From: Primula veris
Taxonomy: Eukaryota; Streptophyta; Magnoliopsida; Ericales; Primulaceae
Reading direction: 5' to 3'
DNA: 64,000 nt
Assembly: GCA_963682055.1 (NCBI GenBank)
Contig: OY821741.1
Span: 11,319,697-11,383,696 of the forward strand
In this document: piece after piece, positions 11,095-23,463 of the stretch
Numbering within the stretch: position 1 is the stretch's first letter
How the letters are laid out: each line of letters begins with the position of its first letter
The notes under the pieces: generated by a model
Told to the model about the DNA's origin: nothing
Seen by the model: the letters and a program-made list of their open reading frames with translations, nothing else
The model's database searches: none
Made by a program: the position numbers and the translations under genes

Positions 11095-11470
11095 AGTCTT
11101 CGACCTATTGTCTCTCAAACCAGATATCAAAACCCACCAATAGCAGGATGTATTTTATTTTATTTTTTACATTTTATACACAACCATAATTAGTATATGC
11201 AATATTAATTTGTCTATTTTAGTTTTCTTTTTATTTATTTGTTTATTTCTCAACATTCTAAATGATTTTCTTTTTGTGTAATCGATGATATCACATTGTT
11301 TTTCAAAATTGTTGATTTTGTTTCAAGCATAGTGTCCATTTGATCTATTACTATTTAGTTTCCGTCTTAAACTGCAAGACTATTAATAATAAATATAAAT
11401 TTTCATTTTGTAACATGTAAACTAAGCCATGAAATTTACCAAATAACTATGTTTTTTTAGTAGTAATAAA

Positions 11471-11591
11471 ATGTGTGTGTATATATATATGTATATATAT
11501 ATATATACATATATATACATATATATATATATATATTATAAATATGATGTTATATTATAAATATGATGTTATATTATAAATATGATGTTAT
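11471..11591. repeat. (TA)n tract followed by three 19-bp tandem repeats
   Basis: An alternating TA/CATA tract runs from about 11471 to 11536. Three head-to-tail copies of TATATTATAAATATGATGT follow, ending at 11550, 11569 and 11588. Simple repeat DNA with no gene. Confidence 0.85.
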
Positions 11592-11667
11592 TACACATGA
11601 GTTTGAGATAAGTGAGCAACAAACTGCGCCGCTAGTCCTCTTTATATAGCAAATCCTAACTTTCGGA

Positions 11668-11992
11668 ACACATACTCAGTCGAACCTGCAGTCAACACAT
11701 TGTTCATAACTTTCTACACTCTTTTAATAAACTCAACCGACTCAGTAGCTAAAAACTCAAATGTATCAAACACGAACAATATGAAACTGTGCTGCTTCTC
11801 ATGGCAGGTCTTTTCATGTTTCTTTACCTTTCATGCCGCTGCAGTAGTAGCTGCGTGACCCACGATAAATTCTTCAGTACCAAATCCCACCAAGGGTGAA
11901 ACGTCAGTAAGGTCGACACACGCATGTTTCTCGCCGCTCCAACTATAAACAAAAACGTCTGCTGGTCTAAGGGTAGATCTCCCATAATCTGA
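11668..11992 (-). pseudogene. Decayed coding remnant, probably from a mobile element
   Basis: On the minus strand a coding-like stretch starts GRSTLRPADVFVYSW and continues ACVDLTDVSPLVGFGTEEF. After an in-frame TGA it goes on with KHEKTCHEKQHSFILFVFDT, then meets TAG. The local base composition is less AT-rich than its surroundings. The wording resembles an element-borne protein segment that I recall as frequent in plant genome annotations, but I cannot name the family securely. With at least two stops in about 100 codons it is not functional. Confidence 0.5.
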
Positions 11993-11994
11993 TG

Positions 11995-13383
11995 CATCTG
12001 TAAAAAAAAGTTAATAGATGCCTACTTTCTAACTGCAATCTCGGCTCTCTAACTAATATCATACAAGATGTCTCTGACCAAATCGTCTCTCACCAATTCC
12101 AGCTCTCTGTGTTTTATTGGTTGTTGAGGTTCCTAAACTTATCCTATTTTCTTATATTAAACTCGGTTAAATTATTTACTTGGTTTCTTTCATTAACATA
12201 TTTATTGTTTGATAAATTATTGAATATTCTATTCATTAGGATAAGCATTTTTCTTAGACCGAAACACTAGTAATGATCTTAATAAGCACATTTTTGGTTA
12301 TTAAAGAACGTACACAATTCGAAAAGAATATTTTTTCGCATATTATTTAAACAATTTTCAATCATATAAAATTAAATACTTGCAAATTCCTTTTTCACGT
12401 AATCTCTACACATACAGATTGCTTTTTAACAATAGGACATTTAATTGATTTTTTTCTTGATCGTGCCTCTGCTGAACCAAAATCCTGGATCCGTCCCTAC
12501 CTTTCATCACAGTAACGACAGTGTTTAAAACGTGGAGTCAAAAAGTGAGACACTGCGTGTCAAACTATGGTTTTTTGTATAGTTAGGCTAACACGACCTT
12601 ATTTTCTTAATAAATTATTGGTGTTTTTTTCAATTTTTTTTTTAATAATCAACGATTCAATCTATTTATAACTTGAAACCAAAATTTTTTTGAAAGAAAG
12701 TAATCAATTATATTATTATTTTGAATTACGTCTCTTTAAATTACCAACTACGACCAAATAAACAATTAAATCCCAAAAGGTTATAAAAACATGAAAGTCA
12801 ATTTTTTAATAGTAATTATTGACTTTGGAAAGAAAAAAAATTAAAACTTTACTAACGTTTATTAGTTAAAACAAGTGATAGTTACCCTAAGTCCTAACTA
12901 TAAAAAAAAAAAGTATAGTTAACTCTCACTCTTGCAAAAGAGTGTAAGCTTTGAGCTACGGAAGCATAATAAAATGCACAAGTTGTATGAGTAAGAAAAT
13001 CCAATAAATTAATTTCCCTAAGTTAATTTTGTAAACAATTTTTAGTTGAACATTAATTGCATGAATCATAAAATAAAGGGTAGTCATCAAAATATGATGT
13101 GATAGAGATATTAAGAATGTTTTTATGACATAATCATGTATACTTTGAAAGACAGAATCTGGTTTAACACAAAAAGGTAAGGTCCTACATTGGAATCCAA
13201 GTCATTTTCCCAATTAGAAAACAACAAATTCATATAAAATACCTTTCGGCTTGTCCTTTACACCCAAAGTGAGTGATGAGGTTGACTCAGATTCTACTAC
13301 CTTGAGTATAAAAACTAGTACAATTATTATATCTCTTTTTATTCTGTATCTACTTTCATGTCTTATTTATTATTTTTATACCT
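11995..13383. other. AT-rich intergenic DNA, no gene seen
   Basis: Nothing with a conserved frame was recognised. A phrase near 12465-12500 (CTGCTGAACCAAAATCCTGG then ATCCGTCCCTAC) resembles decayed transposon ends. Confidence 0.5.
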
Positions 13384-13647
13384 TATTTTGTAAATTTATA
13401 ACTTTTTATATTATATTGTATTCAAATTTTAAACTATTTGGACATAATATTGTTTTAGACAAATTTTCTAAGATTTAATGTTTAATTTACACTAATTTAT
13501 ACATTTATTCCAAAATAAATTGCGTGTGGATTTTATTTTAAAAATAATTATTGAAATGTATTGATATATGTCTTGTAATAATTGTATAATTTTTTTAAAG
13601 TTTTTTTTTAAAAAAATTTAGATAAAATAAATAAAAAGACACGAAAT
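13384..13647 (+). repeat. Dispersed repeat, copy 1
   Basis: About 264 bp nearly matching 43972-44238 in the same orientation. Shared blocks include TTTTAGACAA, TAAGATTTAATGTTTAATTT, ACACTAATTTATACATTTAT and AAATAAATTGCGTGTGGATT. The sequence is very AT-rich and non-coding. No terminal repeats or target duplication could be fixed. Confidence 0.75.
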
Positions 13648-15143
13648 GTACGAAAAAGATTGATGTGAGATAAAAGATGATTTATAGACAAAGATCCAAC
13701 AAAATAGATGTGAAAAGATACTTGCCACATGTTTAATCAGATCTGTATACAGTGACTTTTATTTTTCAAGTGCAATTTTTAATCATTTTGTTTTGTTGAT
13801 TCTAAAAATATATAACCTATATCCACGTCTTGAATACGTCACTTATTAAATTTACTCAATCGATCAACATCATTACTATTAATAAATAAGATAAAAGTTA
13901 AATTCATGCATTTTAATTCAATAATATTCGTTATTACATATTTCATTAAGAAGCTTTGATTTTGAAGATGGTTATTGAGCTGGAATGTAAAATTTGAAAA
14001 CTATCTCCTTGATTGTTTTAGTTTTAAGTTTGTATCTTAATGTCACCAACTTAAAGCTAAATAAATAAATAAACAAATCTGTAAGATTTTCATAAGTATT
14101 GATAAGTAAGATATAAACAAAAATCATTAATAAGTAAATAATAATATATTTGTCTTTTCATATTTATAAATGTAGGTTTTATTTTATTTTTTAAATTAAA
14201 AACTAACAAAGCGTGCTGAAGTCATACAAGAATAGTCGAAAAAAAAACGATACTCTAAATCGCATACCGAATAACGATACTCTAAATCGCGTACCGAATA
14301 GCGAATACTCCACATGTTATACCAGAAATATTGTACCGTACACATGGTCAATACTTATATTTAATTACATGCATAAATTTCCATATACCAAAGTCCCACC
14401 AACTAAGCAACACGTGTAAAAAACACCATTATGATAAAATCATCATTAGCAAATACTAGCAAGTACTCTTAAGTCCAAGGTTAAGCTCCATCATAAAACT
14501 TGCACTGTCCTATTGGATTCAAATTTATGTTAGTACCATTAGTTGATTGTACATCAAGTTAATTTGAACAAATAATACTCATTTATCCTATCCTAAGTTG
14601 GGGGTTGGGGTTGCTCTTTTATGACAATTTTGACCGATAAATAACTCATATCTAAATTGTCGAAATTGAATTTAAAAAAAATTAATCACATAGTTTAAAT
14701 GTTAAATTATAAGAACAAATTTTAAAAATTTATATTTTAACAATTTAAGTATGGTATAATACCGATCAAAGTTGCACATAAATTTATAGTGCACCAATAT
14801 TTTAGAGGCGGAGGTAGTAGCTGGGATCAATTCATTTGACTCCAAAATCAGATACTGTATCTGGAAACTTTTTCCCTTTTCAAACAAAGAAACGGGAAAA
14901 GACAACTTTTTTAATTTTGTTTTAGCCAAATGCATATCTTAACAAACAAAATATGTACACAAACACACATTATATTTACAATAACAAAGCAAATTAAACG
15001 TACATCTTTACATGAAGCCTTTACAACTTTGATTGTTGAGTCATGTAATTATAACTGCACTTCTAAATTCCTACATTCATTTCTTTCATCAGAGACTAAT
15101 ATATACAAGCATTAATAACCAACACCAAAAACCATGAAATTCC
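13648..15143. other. AT-rich intergenic DNA with a MITE relative
   Basis: No gene seen. About 14620-14795 (GACAATTTTGACCGATAAAT ... ACCGATCAAAGTTGCACATA) belongs to the same fold-back family as 7449-7632. Sequence just below 15143 is expected to be the 3' untranslated region of the ACR4-type gene. Confidence 0.5.
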
Positions 15144-18100
15144 TCAAGAATACGACTTCATCAGACCCAAATTGCATAGAAACTTCTCTGATCTCGATCG
15201 AAACAAGTTACCCAAAGAGAATTTACCACTTTGTTGTGGTGGTGAAATTGAGTAAGAATCTTCATCTTTAACACGAAGTATTGTTAGGCCTATTTCTTTC
15301 CGAACGGCCTCGATTGTCTCGGATTTTACAGGATAACCCGACGAATCTATCACATAGAAAATATTCACAGCTTGGGATCCTCGAGTTGCCACCTCAGCAC
15401 GAGTAACTGAAAGACCGTTTTCTCTAAATATTCGAGTTACATCTGATAGAAGGCCGACCCTGTCATCACTACAAAGCTCGAGCCTTATACCCTGAATCAA
15501 GACAGAAATGTCCATTTATTAGTCAATGTCTAAGCTTGCTTATAACTATAACGGTAAAAGAAAGTCATAAAGATGTAGAGCTTCATAGGAAAACGCTTAA
15601 AATTAGTCAAGAAACGGCTTGAAAGTGCAAAAAGCATGAGATTTGTAGTTCTTCTCATTTTTGTCTTGCATAGTCTTTTTAAAAAGTATTCTTTCACTTT
15701 TTGTAATGTAATGATTGTAATGCGTTATGCTGTTTACTACTCGTAACCGTTTACCGTAATCTCGGTAATCATTTATGAACTATACCCTGTTTTAAAGTTG
15801 TATTTATGATAATCGATAATACATTTTATTTTATTTTATACGCTGTTTTCACGCTTTAAGCTCTATGGAGAATACTTGGACACTTTCGCGTTATGAAGGA
15901 AACAACAAGAAAAGGAAAAAAAAAAAATTATATGTATCCTTAATTTACCTCAGAAGTTCTCCTCCTGATTGCAGCCTCCAAGCAATTAATCACTCTCTGC
16001 CTCTCGGCTTCTGAACTAATCGGGTACCCATCCATATGCCGTATATAATACTCCTATAACAAAACAAAAAAAAAGCAATATAAATACATTATAACACAGA
16101 TTCTTATTCTCATTAACATTTTTTACTCAACTTCAATAAAGAAATACTTTCATAATTAGGGAGCAAAAATCACATTTCTCCTTAAAACATTTGTCATCCA
16201 ACAGGAGAAAAAGTTACTTGCGTAATTATGAGCAAAATAAAATAAAAGATTCACCTGATGAGCCTCAGGTCCTTCAGCAATCACAGTCCCATGGAAAACA
16301 ACATATTGCATATCAGTTAAGGTACAAACCGCGTCGAACAGTAGCTTAGGCCTATCAGGACACCTCAACAACACAACCGTATACCCTTTTTCTACGCAAT
16401 TTTCTACAGTTACAAGGGGGCTACTCCTTTCGCTCATAGAACCATCACCACCATTGCTACTATCATAATCACGATCGGCATACATCATTTGATGCAACCT
16501 TCTCTGTGTATGAGTGGACCCCACCAAGACCTCAGTATTAGCACCCCTCTTATCTTTGTTCCCTTTTAATATGTATAGTAGGAGCTGCTTGATCTTGGAC
16601 AAACGATCTGGATCGTCGATCGGCATCCCGCTTGTTTCGTCGGTTATGTATACGACTGAAGCCATTCTAGAGTTGTGGGTCCACACCTCGGCAGACAAAA
16701 CGTTGCATTTTAAATCCGTCAAAACGGCGAATATTTCGGATAGTAGACCTGGTCTGTCTCTACCTGTTAATTCTATAGTTGTGTGTTCATTTGCAGATTG
16801 TACACCAACGGATCTTTTTAAAGAACGGAAGCTTCGACCCCTCGGTCCAAGAGACTGCAAAGTATTATCATTTAAAATTAGTAATTTCTGTAAATAAAAT
16901 TTGTGGTTAAAACAAATAGCAATTGCATTAGTCATTATCAAATGAGGGTCGAAATGTGGAACACACAGTAAATGTCTAGACTATTTGTGTCCAATAAGGA
17001 TAAACTTCTTGTTCGTTTTGTGGATAAGGAGACTTGTTTGCGGCTCGTTTTGGATAAGCAAAGAGCTTTCACAAGAGCATAGATCTCTTCAGTACTACTA
17101 TGAGTTGTGGTCATATGTTCAAGTACTACAATGACTTGACTGGCCATGTTCCTCAAGTACCATCTTAATTTCAAAAAGAAAATGTCAAAATTTCTTAAAT
17201 TCCACTAAAAAGTATAGGTATCTAAAGATTCTAAACAATCATATGTGAAAGTTTAAGAAATGAACCATCTCTCTTTGGTAAGTTGCTCTAAACCATTTAA
17301 TATTTTTATTAACAAGTCAAATGCTGAGTACATGAATAAGATAGGTGGTGCATTAATGGGGAAAAATTCAAGTAGCTTTACAAAGTCTGAATGATATGAA
17401 ATAAATCTAAAAAGAAACTACAATCACTTTCTTTCTTCTAATAAATTGTATTTGGCAACAAAGTAGACAACATGAACTGAATTGAAATAAACCAAAAGGT
17501 AGGCTACCAGAACTCGCTAATTACGAACACTTAGAAAACTTCTTCTTAATAAATGAAAAAAAACTAGATCTCATTAATTGATGTTTAAACGATGCAGATT
17601 TTATGAGTTGGTTAACAGAATCAGATTGCGCTTCTAGTCAATGCTAAATCAGGTAAGTGAATGAATCCGAATTTTACCTGCTGAATGCGTTCAGCGACGC
17701 CTTCTTCTGCGAGCTTATTTCCAAACTGATCTGTCACATGAAAAACTGCAAAAACAGAACATAAAAGAGAATTCACAAAGTCAAGAATATGGTATGGAAA
17801 CACAGTACAAAATCAAACTAACCACAAGCATAAAAACAATCCCCTTTTAAAGCAGTCGTTATGAAATCCACATAGTAAAAACTGGACTTAAACAAATATT
17901 CTTGTAATCGTTGTAGAAAATATCGAGAAATAATTGCGAAAAAGAATATTTGAAAAGCAAAAACTTAGCTAAAGCACTTTTGCAAGAGCTAAAAGTGCAA
18001 AAAACAAAACCTTTTAGCGGCCTAAAAAGCGGAAAAGTGAGCTTTTAAAGCTTTTTTAAGCTCTGAATCGAGCTTTTTATCGAATTTTGAATCGAATTTT

Positions 18101-18921
18101 TTTCACTATGAAGCCAACTTTTAAATCGAAAAATAGTAAAATACATAATGAAATTTGTAACTAACCATCCATGAACCAACCCCCATCAGATGAGATGTAA
18201 GCTCTTCTTATAATTAGATTCAAATCAGTCAAAACTTGAACAACTTCCAACAAACTTCCACGTTTATTGGCACTATCAACCTGCCAAAACAACAAAGACA
18301 CCAAATTTTTTCAAAAAGAAATTAAATCAAGGAAAAATGAAACACATATTTTAATATTTTTTTAACTAACCTGCCAAAACAACCAAAAGACAACAAAAAA
18401 ACTATATAAAAATCAATCAGTACAAAATTATCAAACAAAAGAGAAGAAAGGTCAATTACCTTAATCAAGGTTGAATTTTTATCAGAGCCATTATCAACTG
18501 TGACCCTGCAAAATTCAGATCAACATGAAAAAACATTAAAATTAGAAATCTTTAACTCCAAAATAAAATAAATTACCAATACACAATTTCCGTATTCAAC
18601 AAATGAAGTGAAATAACATAAAATTATATACACACAATTGCCAAAACTACTAAAATGAGAAAATTAAAATTCCAAAAGAGATTCTTTTTTTCCAATACCA
18701 AATTTAAATATTCAACAAATGGAGTGAAATAACATTCAATTGAGCACTACCCACTTGCCAAAACCACTAAATTTAGCGAAATAAAAATTAAAAAATATAT
18801 TTTAAAGCAAATGTCGGAAAAAAAAACAAGGGAAATGAGTAGTAAATTGCCTAGGTGGGTTCATTCTTAAAACAAGCTTCTCAAATTCATCATCAGCGTT
18901 TGAAGAAGACCAACAATCCAT
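15144..18921 (-). CDS. ACR4: ACT domain repeat protein, ACR4 type
   Basis: Plant ACR proteins carry four ACT domains, modules that commonly bind amino acids, and are thought to act in amino-acid sensing; an exact reaction is not established. Seven exons (high to low): 18851-18921, 18460-18505, 18166-18280, 17678-17745, 16255-16854, 15949-16053, 15144-15491. They join in frame to 450 codons, the usual family length (about 440-455). ACT domains lie at roughly residues 38-110, 125-200, 258-335 and 336-405, each with the family's (D/N)RPGLLSE- or [12 protein letters not shown] turn. The start is the ATG of [16 protein letters not shown], matching ACR N-termini, and the C-terminus ends [14 protein letters not shown]. 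All introns are GT-AG except the first, which must use a GC donor (TAG/GCAATT) to keep the frame. Assignment to ACR4 within the family is by remembered similarity. Confidence 0.93.
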
Positions 18922-18968
18922 TTTCACAGATAAATATAAATATATATATTTATGTATATATGTTTAGT

Positions 18969-18969
<1 letters not shown>

Positions 18970-19007
<38 letters not shown>
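18970..19007. repeat. (GA)n microsatellite in the ACR4 5' leader
   Basis: An uninterrupted GA run of about 37 bases lies 50 bases upstream of the ACR4 start codon; read on the gene's strand it is a (CT)n tract. CT-rich tracts in this position are common in plant 5' untranslated regions. Confidence 0.85.
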
Positions 19008-19009
<2 letters not shown>

Positions 19010-21980
19010 GATTCTACTTATAAAAATGGATTCTTGGTTTAGGGTAATACTGTGTATTTATATATATATATATTTTAATAAAATTACAGTTACAGTAGTA
19101 GTATATTTAATATTTTAATCTAAGTATATCAGAGAATCTTCATGAATGTTTTTTTTTTTTTTTTGAAATAACTTCATGAATGGTTATCAACTTATTTATG
19201 GTTTTATGATAACTTTTTTATGTTCACCTTAGTTTTTAATGTTAGCATTGTTACCCCTACACTTTTGAAATGTGGTGAATTATAGCCATGGTAGCTGCTT
19301 TAAATCTCGATAAATTGTAGATTGTTGGCTCAAATGTTCCCAACACCTTAGTCTAGATCGGAAATATTCACCTTTACGCCTCTATTGGACAAAAAATAAT
19401 TCACCTTTTTATATGGTTTTGTTCAAAAAAAATATTATTTTGGGTATGTCACCCCAGTCCACTTGCTCCTTTGGGTATGTAGTTACTCAAATTACGTGTC
19501 AGAATCGCTCCAATTTTATTCGAAGTTTGATATTGCGGAGATGTCTTGAAAGTGGATATGAAAAAAAGAATTTTATTTGCAATTACATAAGTCTGATTAA
19601 ATGACAACTGCAACAACGCACGTTCGATGGATATGCTACCCAAGCTTTGAGATAAGGGACATATATAATGTTTGATATAATATTTATTAGTGTTCAGAAA
19701 TTAACCTGTTCAAATTTGAAGATTACAATATATATGGTCATTAAAAGTTGCGTATGACATTAAACATGAGACTGGATGGGTTTTGGTATGTATTCTATTT
19801 GCTACCCAATGATAGAAACCAAGTTTAACAAATTTTGGGATTTTGGTGATATAGACCAAGCAGAAAACTAACTGAAACTATATATATATATATACAAAAT
19901 GTTTACTTTGATGTACGTTTGATTTGCATACTCAGGTTGTGTACGCGTAGATTCGATCCCATGTTGAAAGGAGGCGAAGTTTTATGTTGACTTTTCGTAA
20001 TATGGAGGACTATAATTATATAAGAAAAATGAATACCGTTCTGTTACTATCTTTTACTACCAAATTGGGATAATTTGTCTTAGATTAAAGAAAAAATGTG
20101 ATTTTTTTAACTTTTATCATCAGTGAACTGGGTAAATTTGTCCATTTTCTAGTCAATTATCGACATTTATTATGTAGTCCCGACCTTTGCTAAGAAGAAC
20201 AATTTAGTCTGTCGGATTTGAAATAATATATACCAATTTAGTGCATGAGCATGTTGTTTGAATTATGAATTCAAGCTATCGAAACATAGAGAGAAGTTTC
20301 TAAAAGAACAACGAAAGGTCAAAGAGAAGTCGAGATAGAATAGAACAGTGTGCGAGAGTGTAAGATATGGAGTTGAACGTGAATAACACAGTTGAAGATG
20401 GAGATTCATATGAATGTAAGTAAGATTTGGTTGAGGGGTCGAATAATAAAGATGATGGTTTTAGAATATGTGTATAATGGGTGCATTTAGTAGTTGAGTT
20501 AAAAATTGATTATTAAAAATTAAGGATGTTCAAGAGTTAAATTTGAGTTCACGTGGAATAAAACACTATACATGTGATTACAGTTAGGATGGTGAAGATG
20601 ATGTGAACAATTTCTTTATAATTTTTTTTTCAAAAACAATACATACTATAATTTTTATATAAATTAAAGATGCTAAATTGGGAAAGAAAATTGATAATTG
20701 AGGCACTAAATTAGGGTACTTAATATTTGAGTGAGGGGTAAAATTGAATAATCTACCTTTTAAGTTTCAATGTGGAAGGAGTGTCTTAATTAGACTAAAT
20801 AGTTTATGTTTGCGGGCTAAATTGAAACACAAAATAGTTGAAGGCAAAAATCTTTACTTTTTGATAGTTGAAGCTACTAATTGGGTAATTCCTTGAAAAT
20901 ATGACATGTATATGAGTCATACAAAAAACACAATATGCTTTCGTCAATAGTATAATAAAAATGAGGGACATACTCATAACATAAAATACTCCTTATTAAA
21001 ATACACTCATACTATTTGCATAACCAAGTTATATAACTTTGACATGATTATATAAATTATTTAATTCATGAGTTCTACAACATATAAGCAGGACTCAAAA
21101 TCTCTTCCATTAGGTATATGTATACAACAACAAATACGACAAGAACCTAACAAAAAAGAAACTTAACATGAGCCCTTTTTCATGAATAGATCGATAATGA
21201 AGTATATCTTATTTTTTGAAGCAATTTTCTTATGTGTGTGTGTGTGTATATATAGCATTATAATATCCGTATAAAAAACCATCTTTTGTCTTTGTTCAAA
21301 AAACCATTTTTTGTAGTGTAATTTAAGGTAATGGTTCAACTCTTTTAATTTTAAAGCAAATTATTAAATTAATAATATCTATAGAACTTCACTAAGTTAG
21401 TTATCCATGGTACACGAGTATGTTAATGAACTTAGATAAGTAATTAGTAATTTTTTTAAACTGCACCATAATTGTATAGCAAGTACTTTTTATGCGAGGA
21501 TTTGTTATAATAGAGAAAAATAACCAATTTAAATGTGGTCGAGTGAGTTTTTTTTTTTTAACATGAAGGAGTTGCAACCCCCGACTCTCTTCGCCTAGTG
21601 CCTTTTTTGAACTTTTAAAAAAAAGTAAAGTTTTTTGAACTTGAAAGATTGTTTGTTCCTAAATGAGATCCATACTAGAAATGAGTCACTTACAAAAATC
21701 GAGACGTGGTGTCATATATTAGCAACTTTAGGGTCTTTTTATGTTAAAATCAAATAACGTTTTACTTAAAAGTATAGGGATGTTTGACATTATTATTAGT
21801 TCTACTTTCTACATCATGGTGTGAAAATAAAAAGTTTGGGAAAAGATTTGGTGTTGGCTCCTAAGTGGTGTGAAGAGTTTATTGGAGGAGACAAAATAAC
21901 AAAATAAAGAACGCTAAGAGGTGTTTTTTTTATTTTATTTTGAAAAATCGTAACGCTAAAGAGGTGTTATATGGTTATAA
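19008..21980. other. Promoter side of ACR4 and intergenic DNA, no further gene
   Basis: AT-rich, with short simple repeats ((TA)n near 19060 and 19881, (TG)n near 21232). No conserved frame was seen. The stretch next to 19008 should contain the ACR4 promoter, but no element can be named with confidence. Confidence 0.5.
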
Positions 21981-21984
21981 TTAG

Positions 21985-22272
21985 TGCGGGGCAAAAAACC
22001 GGAAAAACAAAACCGGGCCTATAATCGAACGAAAAAGACCGAAAAAGACCGAAACCGAAAAAATTTCGGGTCGGTTTCGGTTTTCCCGAATCGAAAAAGA
22101 CCGAAACTCAAAATAACTGAAAAACCGAAAAAACCCCGAAACCGGACCGAAAAAACCCGGTCCGGTTTGGTCCAAACAAAAAAAAGCCCGAAATAAAAAA
22201 AAAACATAAACAAAAAATATGCTCGATTTCAGTTTCGCTAAAAACCGAATCGAACCAAACTCAACCCTAGTA
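21985..22272. mobile_element. AAACCG-rich short element, copy 1
   Basis: A patch of repeated AAACCGAAA/CCGAAAAAGACC words, with the reverse-complement words CGGTTTCGGTTTT in its middle, ending CAAACTCAACCCTAG. This composition with a CCCTA-type end is typical of short non-autonomous plant elements, often of hAT type. The long open frames across it are compositional artefacts. Confidence 0.6.
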
Positions 22273-23463
22273 TAATAGTACTATATAAAAAAAAAAAAAA
22301 AACAGTCTTGTGGACTGTGCCTGTCACTCTTTTATTCACCTCTAGCTTGTGGTCTCCCCATTTTAGGGTTTTGCTTATTTTGGCGGCTCAAATTTTTTAT
22401 TTTCCTTACCTCTTATTTCCTTTTCCACTTGGAAGATTTTATTATGGGTACAACATTTCATTATTGCTACTTTGCTTGTTTTCCTAAAATGTAGCAAAAA
22501 TGTCAATAAGGTGATGGTTGGGATAAGTCTATACTGTTATTTTGTTTGTGAAATTATTCCCTGCTATGATGATATTATGGGTTGTTTGACAAACATAAAA
22601 AGAAAACTAACCTTTTTGTAGATTACATGATATGATGATAACATTAACAATACTATGGATGGTTCATTCACATCATTTGGTTACTTATTATTGGAAAAAG
22701 AAGACCACAATCAACTATTTTACACACTACTTGAATATTTTTCACAACTTTAACGTCTTGACACAGCAGAGTTTTTAAGAATTTTTCCATGTACATGTAC
22801 CATACCAATACACAAAACACTTCCTTGTTTGGTTGCATCATTTGCAACCCGGGATTGGACTATGAGTCTGATGGATCCCATAAATACTGTGTTTGGGAAT
22901 ACAATTAAACTACTGACTACATGTTTGGTCCGGACATCAAATGAGAGCATTTCCAATACTACATGGTTGTGGTGTTGAAAATAGTCCAATCCCGTAGGGA
23001 TTATTTGTCTGAAGTTCTTACCAAAACTCGTTCATACTCCAACCTGATTGTTAGTCCCGGGATTAATAATCCTGCAAAACACTTGCAAACTTACGGTCTA
23101 CAGAAACTAATTGGAATTTTATTTTCACTTCCACTATTGCAATTTGCAGGCAAACAAGTACACAAGTATGGAGGACAGACATTAAAGAAAGTAGATCACG
23201 AGGACATTTAAAAAGTAGTGAAACATCTCATGTGGTATTGACAGATCATTGTTATTGGTCTTAAGAAGAAACTTGGTACATCAGAAACCAAAAATGGAAA
23301 AATGGTTTTGACTTATGGAAAAGTTGTACAAGGATATGTTTCTGTAGCAATACACAAAAGCTACAAAGCCATTTAAAACTAACTGCAACAAATCAAACTG
23401 TTCTTAATCGAAATAAGGAGAAAAAAATAGTGAAAACTACGATGTATGATGCCGATACACATT
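22273..23463. other. Intergenic, with a small fold-back element
   Basis: GGGATTGGACTAT (22851-22863) is exactly inverted as ATAGTCCAATCCC (22981-22993), defining a fold-back of about 140 bp that is probably a MITE. The rest shows no gene. Bases just below 23463 should be the 3' untranslated region of the G6PDH gene. Confidence 0.6.

Noticed and set aside
16938..17174. 78-codon frame inside ACR4 intron 4 as an extra exon or nested gene
   Set aside because: Exons 4 and 5 join in frame without it and the translation resembles no known family.
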